Source of the DNA: Nostoc sp. UHCC 0926
GTDB lineage: Bacteria; Cyanobacteriota; Cyanobacteriia; Cyanobacteriales; Nostocaceae
DNA length: 64,000 nucleotides
Direction: 5' to 3'
Assembly: GCF_028623165.1 (NCBI RefSeq)
Contig: NZ_CP117768.1
Location: 4,526,001 to 4,590,000, forward strand
Both the position numbers and the translations under genes were made by a program. Below the pieces are notes generated by a model. That model was not told the DNA's origin. It was given only the letters and a program-made list of their open reading frames with translations, and did no database searches. Position 1 is the stretch's first letter. Each line of letters opens with the position of its first letter. Below, one piece after another: positions 6,930-14,315 of the stretch.

Positions 6930-9900
6930 CTACGGCTTTGCAGCGATCGCTCCTCCTAATGCAGAGAAAACTGCGGAAACCGATGCTGTGGCAAATAGCC
7001 ACCAAGCGGCTGTAGCTGCGGCTTTGCGGGTTTCCTCTGCTTGCCGCTGTGCTTGATGTTTTACCTCTTCTAGGCGGCGTTGTGCTTCTTGCTGTATGCG
7101 TTCTGCACGTTGCAATACAGTGTTACGGGCCCGTTCAATTTGGTCGATGATGCCGTTGGCATCTTCCTCGGAGATGTCCTCACGAGAACTCATAATTGCC
7201 ACTAAGGTATCACGGTCAAAAGAAGATAGGCGATCGCGCAGGGCATCAAACCCCGCCTGGGGATCGTCAAAAAATGTGCGAACATCGCGCTTGATATTAT
7301 CATAGTTAAGTTCCGGGCGATCCAGAGAGTTAAGATAGTTACGGATACGGCCGAAAACCCCATCAATTGCATCTTGAATGCCTCGTTGGATGTTCCGCAC
7401 TTGTTCTACAAATTGATCCCTTACGGACACAATGTTATCGGCAATCCGTGCCGCTTCGTCATCGGAAACATCTTCCCGAATTTTCAGCAGGGCAATGATC
7501 GTAGAACGGTCAAAATGGGAAAGGCGATCGCTAAAAGTTTCCACCCCAACTCGTGGATCGTGCAACAATAGTTGCAAGTCGCGCTTGATACCTTCTGGGT
7601 TGAGTTCTTCTTTGCCAGTTTCCCGTAGATAGTCTTCCAGATTACCTTTGAATGTTTCTATTCTTTGCTGTGTGCGGGTAGCTAGGCGACGAGGCGCACG
7701 CACAAAGTTGCGAATCGAATTTTGTGTAGAATCAATGATTTCATTGACTTGTTCTTCACTTAAATCTTGGCGTTGACTGAGCAACTTCACTAATGTATCT
7801 CGGTCTACTTGCGACAACCGACGGCGCAGTGCGACAGCTCCCTCCTTGGGATTTTCAAACAATCTGGTCAAATCTCGCCCAATACCTTCAGGGTTGAGTT
7901 CTTGTTTACCAGTATTCCGCAGATAATCTGCGATCGTGGTGGTAACAGAGTCGTATTGCTCTTTAGCTTTTTCCACAACAGCTTGCGGTGTGTGGCGAAT
8001 ACTATGCCACGACTCCTCAGCAGCATTGATGGCTTGATTAACTTGATCTTCACTCAAATCTTGCCGCTGACTCAACAATTGCACTAAGGTATCGCGGTCA
8101 AAGCGAGACAAGCGGGCCCGAATTGAGGTAATTCCAGCTTGAGGATCTTCCAGTAGCTTTTTGAACTCCGCGCGGATGGCATCAGGATTCAGTTCTGATT
8201 TCCCTGTATTACGCAGATATGATTCTACATTCAGCCACAGGGTTTCTGCTTGATATTGTGCCTGTTCTGCTAGTCCTTTGGATTCTACCAAGACGCGATC
8301 GCGTTGTTTTTCAAACTCATCCAGAATGCTGTCTACTTCATATAGCTGGACATCATTACGTTGCAGCAATATCTCGCGAATCTCCTGACGTGTAACCAGC
8401 GCCAGTCGCAATGTCAGGGTTTCATAATCTGCCTCTGGGTCTTGCAACAGTGGTTTAAAATTCTGCTCAATGCCTTCGGCTGTCAAATCTGCTTTCGGGG
8501 TAACGAGCAGATAACTTTCCACTGCGCGTTGCAAGTCTTGAACTATGTCTCTTTCTTCTATAGCTCTCACTGTCACTAGCACCTCTTGGCGGACAGCTTC
8601 TAACTGATTTGCAATCCGCTGAATTTGGGCTTGAGTAAGTAGTCCCCGTTGTTGCAGGATGTTGGCAAAATCGTTGCGGGATAGTCGTTCTAGTTCCCTC
8701 TTAACTATTCCTGGATCAGCTGCTGGATCGTAGATCACATCACGAAATTCTTGGGCAATTTTTTCCCGACTTAGTTGCCAAGCATAAGTGTTGTGCAGGT
8801 AATTTTCCACATCAGCCCGAATTGGGCTATAGGGTTCTGAAGGTGTTGGCAACCCTAGCTTATCTGCTTGTTGAGTGACTTTATCTTTGGCAGTGGTGAG
8901 GCTACGCAAGATTTTTTCCACATCCAAATCAGGCAAATCTGACCGTCCCAACACAGTGGCGCTTAAGGCAGATAGTCCTTGCTGGAGTGTACTTTGAATT
9001 AGCCCTGGAGCCGCCTTTTGGTCAGCTTGTTTGGAATCACCCTTTTCTGCTACTAACCGATCCAGTTTGGCGTTAAGTTCATCTGTCTTGCTTTGTCCTG
9101 CTGGAACTGATTTCAGATAATCCATTAACTCAGCCAGACCGTCTGGAGTAGGTGATTGCTGACTTACCACTTGCTGCCAAACTTTATACAACGTATCAGC
9201 AATGCGGCTAACGTCTTTTTTGGAAAGGTCGGTGCGACTGCTGACTAACTCGATAAACTTTTCGCGGTTGATGTTGCGAATGTCTGGAGTCCCAGCGAGC
9301 GCTTTTAATTGCGGATCGTTGAGTAAATTTTCAAAGTCACTCCGAATCTTCGACAAATCTAACTCTGGGGGACGCAGCTTGTCTAAGTAATCTTCAACGT
9401 TTTCCCGGATACTTGTAGGGTCGATGGCGCTTCCTAGTTCCCGACGGATAGCGCTAGCCGCAGCTTCAGCCGTCGCTACAACTTGGTTATTGACAGCTTT
9501 AGCGCCTAGTGCGGCAGTAGCAGTCCCCATAATCGCCTGAAAACCAGAAGTTGCCGTATTGACGACTGAGCCAATTAAGGAACCTACGGTGGTGGAACTG
9601 ACCCAAACCAGGATCAAAAAGTAAGCACCCCAAATTACCAAGCCGAGAATTGCTCCCAATGCTGGGTCTAAAATTACAAGGCTCAATTTAACCGCCAGAA
9701 AAGAAGCGATTAATAAGGCGATCGTCACAGTGACTAATGTCCAAATCCCCACTGCGGTGCCGATTTTGCGAATGCTGCCGCCCAAACTTCCGACTTCCCC
9801 AGAATCGGAATCCGAGTCAGATGAGTGCCCCAGGTAGGAAATACCGGCTGCAAGCGAGAGATTAGTTAGAACTAATTGGAAAGCAAAGGCTAAAATCACG

Positions 9901-10046
9901 CCGGAGATTAAAGCCACAAAAAAGCGCGGCCCAGAAGTCAGAACCGATGCCTGTGCTGGCGTGACGTTTGAGGATTCTCCTTGAATCTGTGCTAACCACA
10001 ATAGTGGTTTGTAGAGTCCCACTATGATTTCCGTACTTTGGAACAT
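6930..10046 (-). CDS. Large membrane protein with seven ~97-residue repeats
   Basis: The 1038-residue protein has three predicted membrane helices near the N-terminus (about 41-63, 100-123, 128-150) with a Ser/Asp-rich loop at 74-83, and one at the C-terminus (about 1013-1034). Between them are seven repeat modules starting near residues 216, 413, 509, 606, 704, 802 and 901; the last five keep a 97-99 residue period. The consensus is YLRNTGKxELNPEGIxRDL, LLxDPxxG, RLSxFDRDTLVxLLSQRxDL, SEEQVNxII, then a long amphipathic helix. A basic/Gln-rich helix (981-1007) precedes the last membrane segment. I do not recognise the family. A long, mostly helical domain anchored at both ends is inferred. 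Confidence 0.8.
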   Translation of the reverse strand: MFQSTEIIVGLYKPLLWLAQIQGESSNVTPAQASVLTSGPRFFVALISGVILAFAFQLVLTNLSLAAGISYLGHSSDSDSDSGEVGSLGGSIRKIGTAVGIWTLVTVTIALLIASFLAVKLSLVILDPALGAILGLVIWGAYFLILVWVSSTTVGSLIGSVVNTATSGFQAIMGTATAALGAKAVNNQVVATAEAAASAIRRELGSAIDPTSIRENVEDYLDKLRPPELDLSKIRSDFENLLNDPQLKALAGTPDIRNINREKFIELVSSRTDLSKKDVSRIADTLYKVWQQVVSQQSPTPDGLAELMDYLKSVPAGQSKTDELNAKLDRLVAEKGDSKQADQKAAPGLIQSTLQQGLSALSATVLGRSDLPDLDVEKILRSLTTAKDKVTQQADKLGLPTPSEPYSPIRADVENYLHNTYAWQLSREKIAQEFRDVIYDPAADPGIVKRELERLSRNDFANILQQRGLLTQAQIQRIANQLEAVRQEVLVTVRAIEERDIVQDLQRAVESYLLVTPKADLTAEGIEQNFKPLLQDPEADYETLTLRLALVTRQEIREILLQRNDVQLYEVDSILDEFEKQRDRVLVESKGLAEQAQYQAETLWLNVESYLRNTGKSELNPDAIRAEFKKLLEDPQAGITSIRARLSRFDRDTLVQLLSQRQDLSEDQVNQAINAAEESWHSIRHTPQAVVEKAKEQYDSVTTTIADYLRNTGKQELNPEGIGRDLTRLFENPKEGAVALRRRLSQVDRDTLVKLLSQRQDLSEEQVNEIIDSTQNSIRNFVRAPRRLATRTQQRIETFKGNLEDYLRETGKEELNPEGIKRDLQLLLHDPRVGVETFSDRLSHFDRSTIIALLKIREDVSDDEAARIADNIVSVRDQFVEQVRNIQRGIQDAIDGVFGRIRNYLNSLDRPELNYDNIKRDVRTFFDDPQAGFDALRDRLSSFDRDTLVAIMSSREDISEEDANGIIDQIERARNTVLQRAERIQQEAQRRLEEVKHQAQRQAEETRKAAATAAWWLFATASVSAVFSALGGAIAAKP

Positions 10047-10518
10047 TGTATTTCCTTCTACTAAGTTTAAATTTGGGGAATTAAGATTTTCTTGAGAAGC
10101 AACTCTTAGTATCGATTATGTCTGTATCTATTGCAATACCTAACTCTGTTTAGCTCAGAATCGTAGACTTTAGCTGTTTCAAGCATCTCTCCAAAGGCTG
10201 AAAACCGTATCCAGCAAAAGATATAAGTTTTATTAGCTAACTGTGAAAATGTTCACTATGAAGTTAAAAAGCTGGCTAATTCTTCGCTGCCACTTTTTAA
10301 TTTTAATTGCTTAATCACAACGATTGATTTTTCTGCAATTATAGTTTAGTTACTAAAATTTTACATTTCTTTACATTTTGATTTTTATCACCCTCTTAGG
10401 GTGGATTTATCTACACCAATATGTTGTTGATTATGTGCCTGTAGTTTGTGCCTACAGGCAGAAAGCAATTTAGTTATTAAAAGGTACATTAAAGTTAACA
10501 AACGAATTGTTAAGGATA
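10047..10518. other. Intergenic region with a small stem-loop
   Basis: The region between the large membrane-protein gene and the HLIP array is AT-rich with no convincing reading frame. A perfect 8-bp stem (GCCTGTAG/CTACAGGC, 10437-10459) lies about 80 bp before the first, dead HLIP copy. Both the membrane-protein promoter and the array promoter should lie here. I could not identify their elements confidently. Confidence 0.5.
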
Positions 10519-10732
10519 ACAAAGATAGCAACTTGTTCTTCAAAACAGACATTCGTCAGTAATTGCAACAGAAGGTAATGGTTGCGCTCGCAATTATTTT
10601 CTGTTTGGCTGGACACCTTAAGCCTAAATCTGGAACTGTCGTTTAGCAATCATTGGTTTCCTTGCCTATTTACTTTGGGATTTAGCCGCCTATAGCGTCC
10701 TGCGTGACGTTTTACATCTGATTGGCTACTAG
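10519..10732 (+). pseudogene. Dead high-light-inducible protein gene (first unit of array)
   Basis: The unit is in register with the live copies on the 258-bp period (stop at 10730-10732). Its start codon is lost, and its chlorophyll-binding motif has two nonsense codons where the live copies have Gln and Glu (TAA at 10619-10621 and 10625-10627), plus Gly to Cys in NGR. Downstream the frame FLAYLLWDLAAYSVLRDVLH and the spacer to the next unit are intact. It is a decayed copy rather than an unrelated sequence. Confidence 0.85.
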
Positions 10733-10777
10733 ATAGAAATTAAACAACTAAAAAGCTACTAAATTTTGGAGAAACAA

Positions 10778-10990
10778 ATGGCAACTAAAGAAACTCGTTC
10801 TTCTACTGATTTACCAGCTGTTGCAGCAGAATATAACGGCGTAGATCGCAATGCTTTTCTGTTTGGTTTTACTCCTCAAGCCGAAATTTGGAACGGTCGC
10901 TTGGCAGCTATTGGCTTTCTTGCCTATTTACTCTGGGACTTAGCCGGTTATAGCGTTCTGCGTGACGTTTTACATCTGATTGGCTACTAG
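10778..10990 (+). CDS. hli: High-light-inducible protein (HLIP), array copy 2
   Basis: The 70-residue one-helix protein has a hydrophilic N-terminus and the chlorophyll-binding helix AEIWNGRLAAIGFLAYLLW, with the ExxNxR core of the CAB family. HLIPs sit in the thylakoid membrane, bind chlorophyll and carotenoid, and protect assembling photosystem II and chlorophyll-synthesis enzymes under excess light. ATG 10778 is chosen because GGAG lies 6 nt upstream; an in-frame TTG at 10766 is less likely. It differs from the next copy at one residue (Ala17 here, Thr there). Confidence 0.95.
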   Translation: MATKETRSSTDLPAVAAEYNGVDRNAFLFGFTPQAEIWNGRLAAIGFLAYLLWDLAGYSVLRDVLHLIGY

Positions 10991-11035
10991 ATAGAAATTA
11001 AACAACTAAAAAGCTACTAAATTTTGGAGAAACAA

Positions 11036-11248
11036 ATGGCAACTAAAGAAACTCGTTCTTCTACTGATTTACCAGCTGTTGCAACAGAATACAACGGCGT
11101 AGACCGCAATGCTTTTCTGTTTGGTTTTACTCCTCAAGCCGAAATTTGGAACGGTCGCTTGGCAGCTATTGGCTTTCTTGCCTATTTACTCTGGGACTTA
11201 GCCGGTTATAGCGTCCTGCGCGATGTTTTACATCTGATTGGCTACTAG
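11036..11248 (+). CDS. hli: High-light-inducible protein (HLIP), array copy 3
   Basis: This 70-residue protein is nearly identical to the preceding copy (Thr instead of Ala at 17), with the same FGFTPQAEIWNGRLAAIGFL binding helix and the same GGAG site upstream of ATG. The very high identity with copy 2 at both DNA and spacer level suggests a recent duplication or ongoing gene conversion. It is probably co-transcribed with its neighbours. Confidence 0.95.
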   Translation: MATKETRSSTDLPAVATEYNGVDRNAFLFGFTPQAEIWNGRLAAIGFLAYLLWDLAGYSVLRDVLHLIGY

Positions 11249-11293
11249 ATAGAAATTAAACACCTAAAAAGCTACTAAATTTTGGAGAAACAA

Positions 11294-11506
11294 ATGGCAA
11301 CTCAAGAAACTCGGCCTTCTACTGATTTACCACCTGTTGCAGCATCATACAACGGCGTAGATCGAAATGCTTTTCTGTTTGGCTTTACTCCTCAAGCCGA
11401 AATTTGGAATGGTCGCTTGGCAGCTATTGGCTTTCTTGCCTATTTACTGTGGGACTTAGCCGGCTATAGCGTCCTGCGCGATGTGCTACACCTCATTCAA
11501 CATTAG
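11294..11506 (+). CDS. hli: High-light-inducible protein (HLIP), array copy 4
   Basis: The 70-residue protein carries the same chlorophyll-binding helix. It is more diverged at the N-terminus (TQETRPSTDLPPVAASYNGV) and ends LIQH instead of LIGY. It is the last intact copy. A stem-loop at 11528-11553 follows and may end the array transcript. The start is set by GGAG upstream of ATG 11294, as in the other copies. Confidence 0.95.
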   Translation: MATQETRPSTDLPPVAASYNGVDRNAFLFGFTPQAEIWNGRLAAIGFLAYLLWDLAGYSVLRDVLHLIQH

Positions 11507-11527
11507 TGATAACTTGAGGTAGCTCCA

Positions 11528-11553
11528 GAACAAGGGGATTTTGCCCCTTGTTC
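11528..11553 (+). terminator. Stem-loop after the hli array
   Basis: GAACAAGGGG (11528-11537) pairs perfectly with CCCCTTGTTC (11544-11553) around ATTTTG. There is no long T tract after it, so it may act as an mRNA 3' end or processing stem rather than a strong terminator. A related sequence occurs at 39353-39385, so it is also a dispersed repeat. Confidence 0.5.
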
Positions 11554-11606
11554 GTCTCACCAAGCTTGTTTTGTGCAGTTTCACAAAGAATTTGTATTAG
11601 AAGTAA

Positions 11607-11708
11607 ATGGCAACTCGTCCTTATACCAATTTACCACCTGTTGCTAAAGCTTACAACCGCGTCGCTCGTAATGCTTTTCTGTTTGGTTGGACTCCTCCCG
11701 AAATTTAA
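11607..11708 (+). pseudogene. Truncated HLIP gene abutting an IS element
   Basis: ATG 11607 opens a 33-residue frame (MATRPYTNLPPVAKAYNRVA, then RNAFLFGWTPPEI) that matches an HLIP N-terminus and stops with TAA at 11706-11708, just as the chlorophyll-binding helix should begin. The right end of the tnpA/tnpB element starts within about 20 bp. The missing 3' half is not found on the far side of that element, so the truncation involved a deletion or rearrangement and not a simple insertion. Confidence 0.75.
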
Positions 11709-11725
11709 TTGGTTACTTGAAATAC

Positions 11726-12955
11726 TCACCGACCTGAAGGTGCGGTGATTCTTGACGCTTCATAGGGATGTGCTACCGAAATAGTCTTACCTTCCCTCCC
11801 CGTCCATTTAAAGTCGTGGCGATTCCCCATCCCGACTTTTTCTATATTCTTGCTGGCATTTCCATCTCTATCCTGTTCAACCCCACAACTCAAGCAGAGT
11901 ATTGAGCGAATAGATAGGTCAACTTTACCCCATCTAAAACCACAGTCAGAACAAATTTGACTTGTGGGTTCCCATCTCTTAATTGTGCGAAACTCTCTGT
12001 TTAATTTGTTTGATTTAGTCTCGCAAAGATTTCTAAACTCTCGCCACCCTTGCAAACTAATTACCCTAGATAGTCTGCGATTTTTCACCATGCCTGATAC
12101 ATTTAAGTCTTCTAGCACAATTACTTGATTATTGTTAACTATCTTAGTTGATAGTTTGTGCAAAAAGTCTCTTCTAATATCAGCAATTTTGTTATGCAAT
12201 TTAGCAATTCTTATGCGAGTATTGTTTCTTCTTTGTGAGTCATTCTGTTGACGAGCCAGTTTTTTTTGTAATTTCCGAACCTGACGATCTAGCTTTGAGT
12301 AATCAGGACTTTCAGCTTTTTCACCATTACTCATTACAGCAAAAGTTTTGATGCCTAAATCAATACCTACGCTTTGGTTCTTGGCAAGAACCAGATTTGG
12401 CTCAACTTCTACAACAAAACTTAACAAGTAACGGTTGGCACAATCTTTAATTACTATGACTGAACTAGGTTCAGATGGTAGAATTCTTGACCAAATTGGT
12501 TTAATTGCTCCAATTTTAGCAAGGTACACCTCTTCATCTTTAATAGAAAAGGCTGCCTTGGTAAATTCAGCAGATTGCAAATTAGTTTTCTTCTTAAATC
12601 TTGGTGCGCCAACTTTGATGCCTTTTCTCTTCCCGTTACGAGAATTGAAAAAGTTTTTGTAAGCTACGTCTAAATGTCTCAAAGATTGCTGCAATGGCAC
12701 TGAAGAAACATCAGACAACCAAATTCTCTCCTCAGTCTTTTTAGTTTGGGTAAGCATTGCAGACAGCTTACTATACCCCGGCACCGCCAGTCGCTGATGG
12801 GGGAGACCCCCAAGACCGCGCTGGCTCAGTTTTTCAGACTGCTTGCAGAAAGCTAGAGCGTCATTCCAGACTACACGAACACACCCAAACAACTGAGCTA
12901 AACTCTGCTGCTGTTGGTCTGTTGGGTAAAATCTGTATTGATACCTTGTTTTCAT
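11726..12955 (-). CDS. tnpB: TnpB RNA-guided nuclease of the IS605-type element
   Basis: The 409-residue protein has the TnpB layout: N-terminal helix-turn-helix (MKTRYQYRFYPT), RuvC I (GIDLGIK, Asp199), RuvC II (VIVLEDLNVSGM), four-cysteine zinc ribbon (CSDCG...CLSCG) and RuvC III (EQDRDGNASKNI). The catalytic D-E-D set is complete. TnpB uses an RNA from the element's right end to cut DNA and helps retain the transposon. Residues 44-58 (SQRGLGGLPHQRLAV) are an extra segment encoded by a palindromic insertion; without it the reading would be SEKLPGYSKLS. Whether this disturbs the N-terminal domain is unknown. Confidence 0.92.
   Translation of the reverse strand: MKTRYQYRFYPTDQQQQSLAQLFGCVRVVWNDALAFCKQSEKLSQRGLGGLPHQRLAVPGYSKLSAMLTQTKKTEERIWLSDVSSVPLQQSLRHLDVAYKNFFNSRNGKRKGIKVGAPRFKKKTNLQSAEFTKAAFSIKDEEVYLAKIGAIKPIWSRILPSEPSSVIVIKDCANRYLLSFVVEVEPNLVLAKNQSVGIDLGIKTFAVMSNGEKAESPDYSKLDRQVRKLQKKLARQQNDSQRRNNTRIRIAKLHNKIADIRRDFLHKLSTKIVNNNQVIVLEDLNVSGMVKNRRLSRVISLQGWREFRNLCETKSNKLNREFRTIKRWEPTSQICSDCGFRWGKVDLSIRSILCLSCGVEQDRDGNASKNIEKVGMGNRHDFKWTGREGKTISVAHPYEASRITAPSGR
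11727..11747. repeat. Right-end hairpin of the tnpA/tnpB element
   Basis: CACCG and ACCT (11727-11735) pair with AGGT and CGGTG (11738-11747) with a small bulge. It overlaps the last base of the tnpB stop, the expected location of the right-end hairpin and of the 3' end of the guide RNA. Confidence 0.6.
12782..12826. repeat. 45-bp palindromic insertion kept in frame inside tnpB
   Basis: The segment has outer arms CGCCAG/CTGGC and an inner GGGGG-AGA-CCCCC hairpin. Removing 12782-12826 restores the expected TnpB reading, so it appears to be an inserted small palindrome of 15 codons with no stop in the used frame. No second copy was seen in this window. Confidence 0.6.
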
Positions 12956-13006
12956 TCTTCATGTTAAAATTGGTCTGCTAGAATATTCTACATTGGTCAG
13001 ATAGAT

Positions 13007-13438
13007 ATGACAAGTGGCTTGAGAAAAGAAAGACACAGCGTTTCAGACTTAAAAATACACTTGGTCTGCGTAACTAAATATCGGAGAAAAATATTTACCG
13101 GTGTCGGTCTTGAACTAATTCACAAGTCAATTGTAGAAGTCTCCCAAAAAATGGACTTTAATATCCTAGAATTTAATGGAGAGTCTGACCATATTCATGT
13201 TTTGTTAGAGTATCCCCCAAAGCTTTCTATTTCCCAAATTGTCAATTCACTAAAAGGGGTTTCTAGCCGTCGATATGGTCAAGCTGGATACCCAAAACCA
13301 TACGGCAAAGACGCTCTTTGGAGTCCTAGCTACTTTGTATCTTCAGTAGGGGGAGCGCCACTTGAAGTTCTTAAAAAGTACATCCAGAATCAAGAAAAGC
13401 CGTCGTTCTACGACGGGGTTTTAAACCCAAGTTTCTGA
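13007..13438 (+). CDS. tnpA: TnpA, Y1 (HUH) transposase of the IS605-type element
   Basis: The 143-residue Transposase_17 protein cuts and rejoins single-stranded DNA at the element's ends. The HUH motif is DHIHVLL (His62, His64) and the catalytic Tyr is 125 in VLKKYIQNQ. Length and layout are normal for an intact enzyme. It starts about 50 bp from the divergent tnpB. Its last codons overlap the left-end hairpin (13400-13416), so the coding end and the element end are shared. Confidence 0.95.
   Translation: MTSGLRKERHSVSDLKIHLVCVTKYRRKIFTGVGLELIHKSIVEVSQKMDFNILEFNGESDHIHVLLEYPPKLSISQIVNSLKGVSSRRYGQAGYPKPYGKDALWSPSYFVSSVGGAPLEVLKKYIQNQEKPSFYDGVLNPSF
13400..13416. repeat. Left-end hairpin of the tnpA/tnpB element
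   Basis: CCGTCG (13400-13405) pairs with CGACGG (13411-13416) around TTCTA. It is followed by the palindromic GGGTTTTAAACCC. It lies inside the 3' end of tnpA. Confidence 0.6.
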
Positions 13439-14058
13439 TAAGGGTTAGGCCAGTCCCGCCATGTCCAGTTATCGAGAGTGGCGTACTGCATACGGTATAA
13501 AGGAGCAGGGTCGCTAACGCTTTTGTCACTGTTAGACTCTAAACCAGCATCGATACCTATGCCGTTACTGTTAGGCCCCCCTACATTAGCAGCCTGTCCT
13601 ATCTTATTGCCCCCAAAATAAAACTGCCAAACTTTGTTGTTTTTGTCCCAAATGATAGAGGCTTCAATGTATGTGCCACCTGTGGCGTAGCCCTTATATG
13701 CTACCAAACGACTCGACGGTGTAACGCTTGAGTAGTAGTAGGAGATATTTGGATCGCGACTAGGTGTCAAATCATAGCCAACTTCAACAAATGAATCTGT
13801 ACCTGTTCCAAGCCAAAGCGAATGAGCAACAAACCCATTTAACCGAGTCGGGTCTGGAGCAGCATTGACAACTAGTTGAACAGCTTTTGCTGCCGCCGGT
13901 GCTGTGACTTCAGTAGTAACGATGCCATATCATCGGTTTTGAGATTGAGCTAATGCATTTAAGTTTGAAGTGATAAAACTTATGCTGAAGCTTAAGATTG
14001 ATGCACTAGCAACAACAGGATACCTAATGCGCTTGAAGTTACATATTAACATGATCAT
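13439..14058 (-). pseudogene. Secreted protein gene, nonsense-interrupted and truncated by the IS element
   Basis: From ATG 14058 the frame encodes a signal peptide (basic N-terminus, then YPVVASASILSFSISFITSN, ending NALAQSQ). It hits TGA at 13932-13930 (probably Trp originally) and then continues open in the same frame for about 160 codons: VVNAAPDPTRLNGFVAHSLW and VEVGYDLTPSRDPNISYYYS. The last codons, after about 13440, come from the IS left end. An internal start could yield a 120-residue product without a signal peptide, but the TGA and the missing tail point to a dead gene. I do not recognise the family. Confidence 0.7.
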
Positions 14059-14315
14059 CTGCAATTACCGTTAATCCAAGCTTTACATATATTTATTTAG
14101 TATCCAAGGGTACTCGCACTGAATGGCCTAAATATGATTAACGAGTTGTGAGCAATATTATCTGAGTAAATATACGATACTAGTAGTATTATAATACAGC
14201 ATATCTATATATATTTAACCGCAGCATCAGTAATCTATATAACGAATTGTCTGGAGCATAGTGCATGGGGCATAGGAATAATCACCAATGCCCCAAGCCC
14301 AATTACCAATTAGAG

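Larger units (their letters stand above)
10519..11506 (+). repeat. Tandem 258-bp array of HLIP genes
   Basis: Stops at 10732, 10990, 11248 and 11506 are exactly 258 bp apart. Each live gene is followed by the same 45-bp spacer carrying its successor's ribosome-binding site (GGAG). The third unit is more diverged at both ends. A fifth, truncated HLIP follows out of register at 11607. The pattern indicates successive unequal-crossover duplications. Confidence 0.9.
11709..13440. mobile_element. IS200/IS605-type element with divergent tnpA and tnpB
   Basis: The element has divergent tnpB (-) and tnpA (+) separated by about 50 bp, the IS608-like arrangement. Its right end is at the tnpB 3' end, with a hairpin at 11727-11747; its left end is at the tnpA 3' end, with a hairpin at 13400-13416. 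Both coding frames are open, so it may still be active. Boundaries are inferred from hairpins and from where the flanking genes stop matching. It separates a truncated HLIP from a broken secreted-protein gene. Confidence 0.8.

Noticed and set aside
10519..11506. Possible CRISPR-like direct repeats
   Set aside because: The 258-bp period is a tandem gene duplication; the units are coding and there are no short unique spacers. No CRISPR array or cas gene was seen anywhere in the window.
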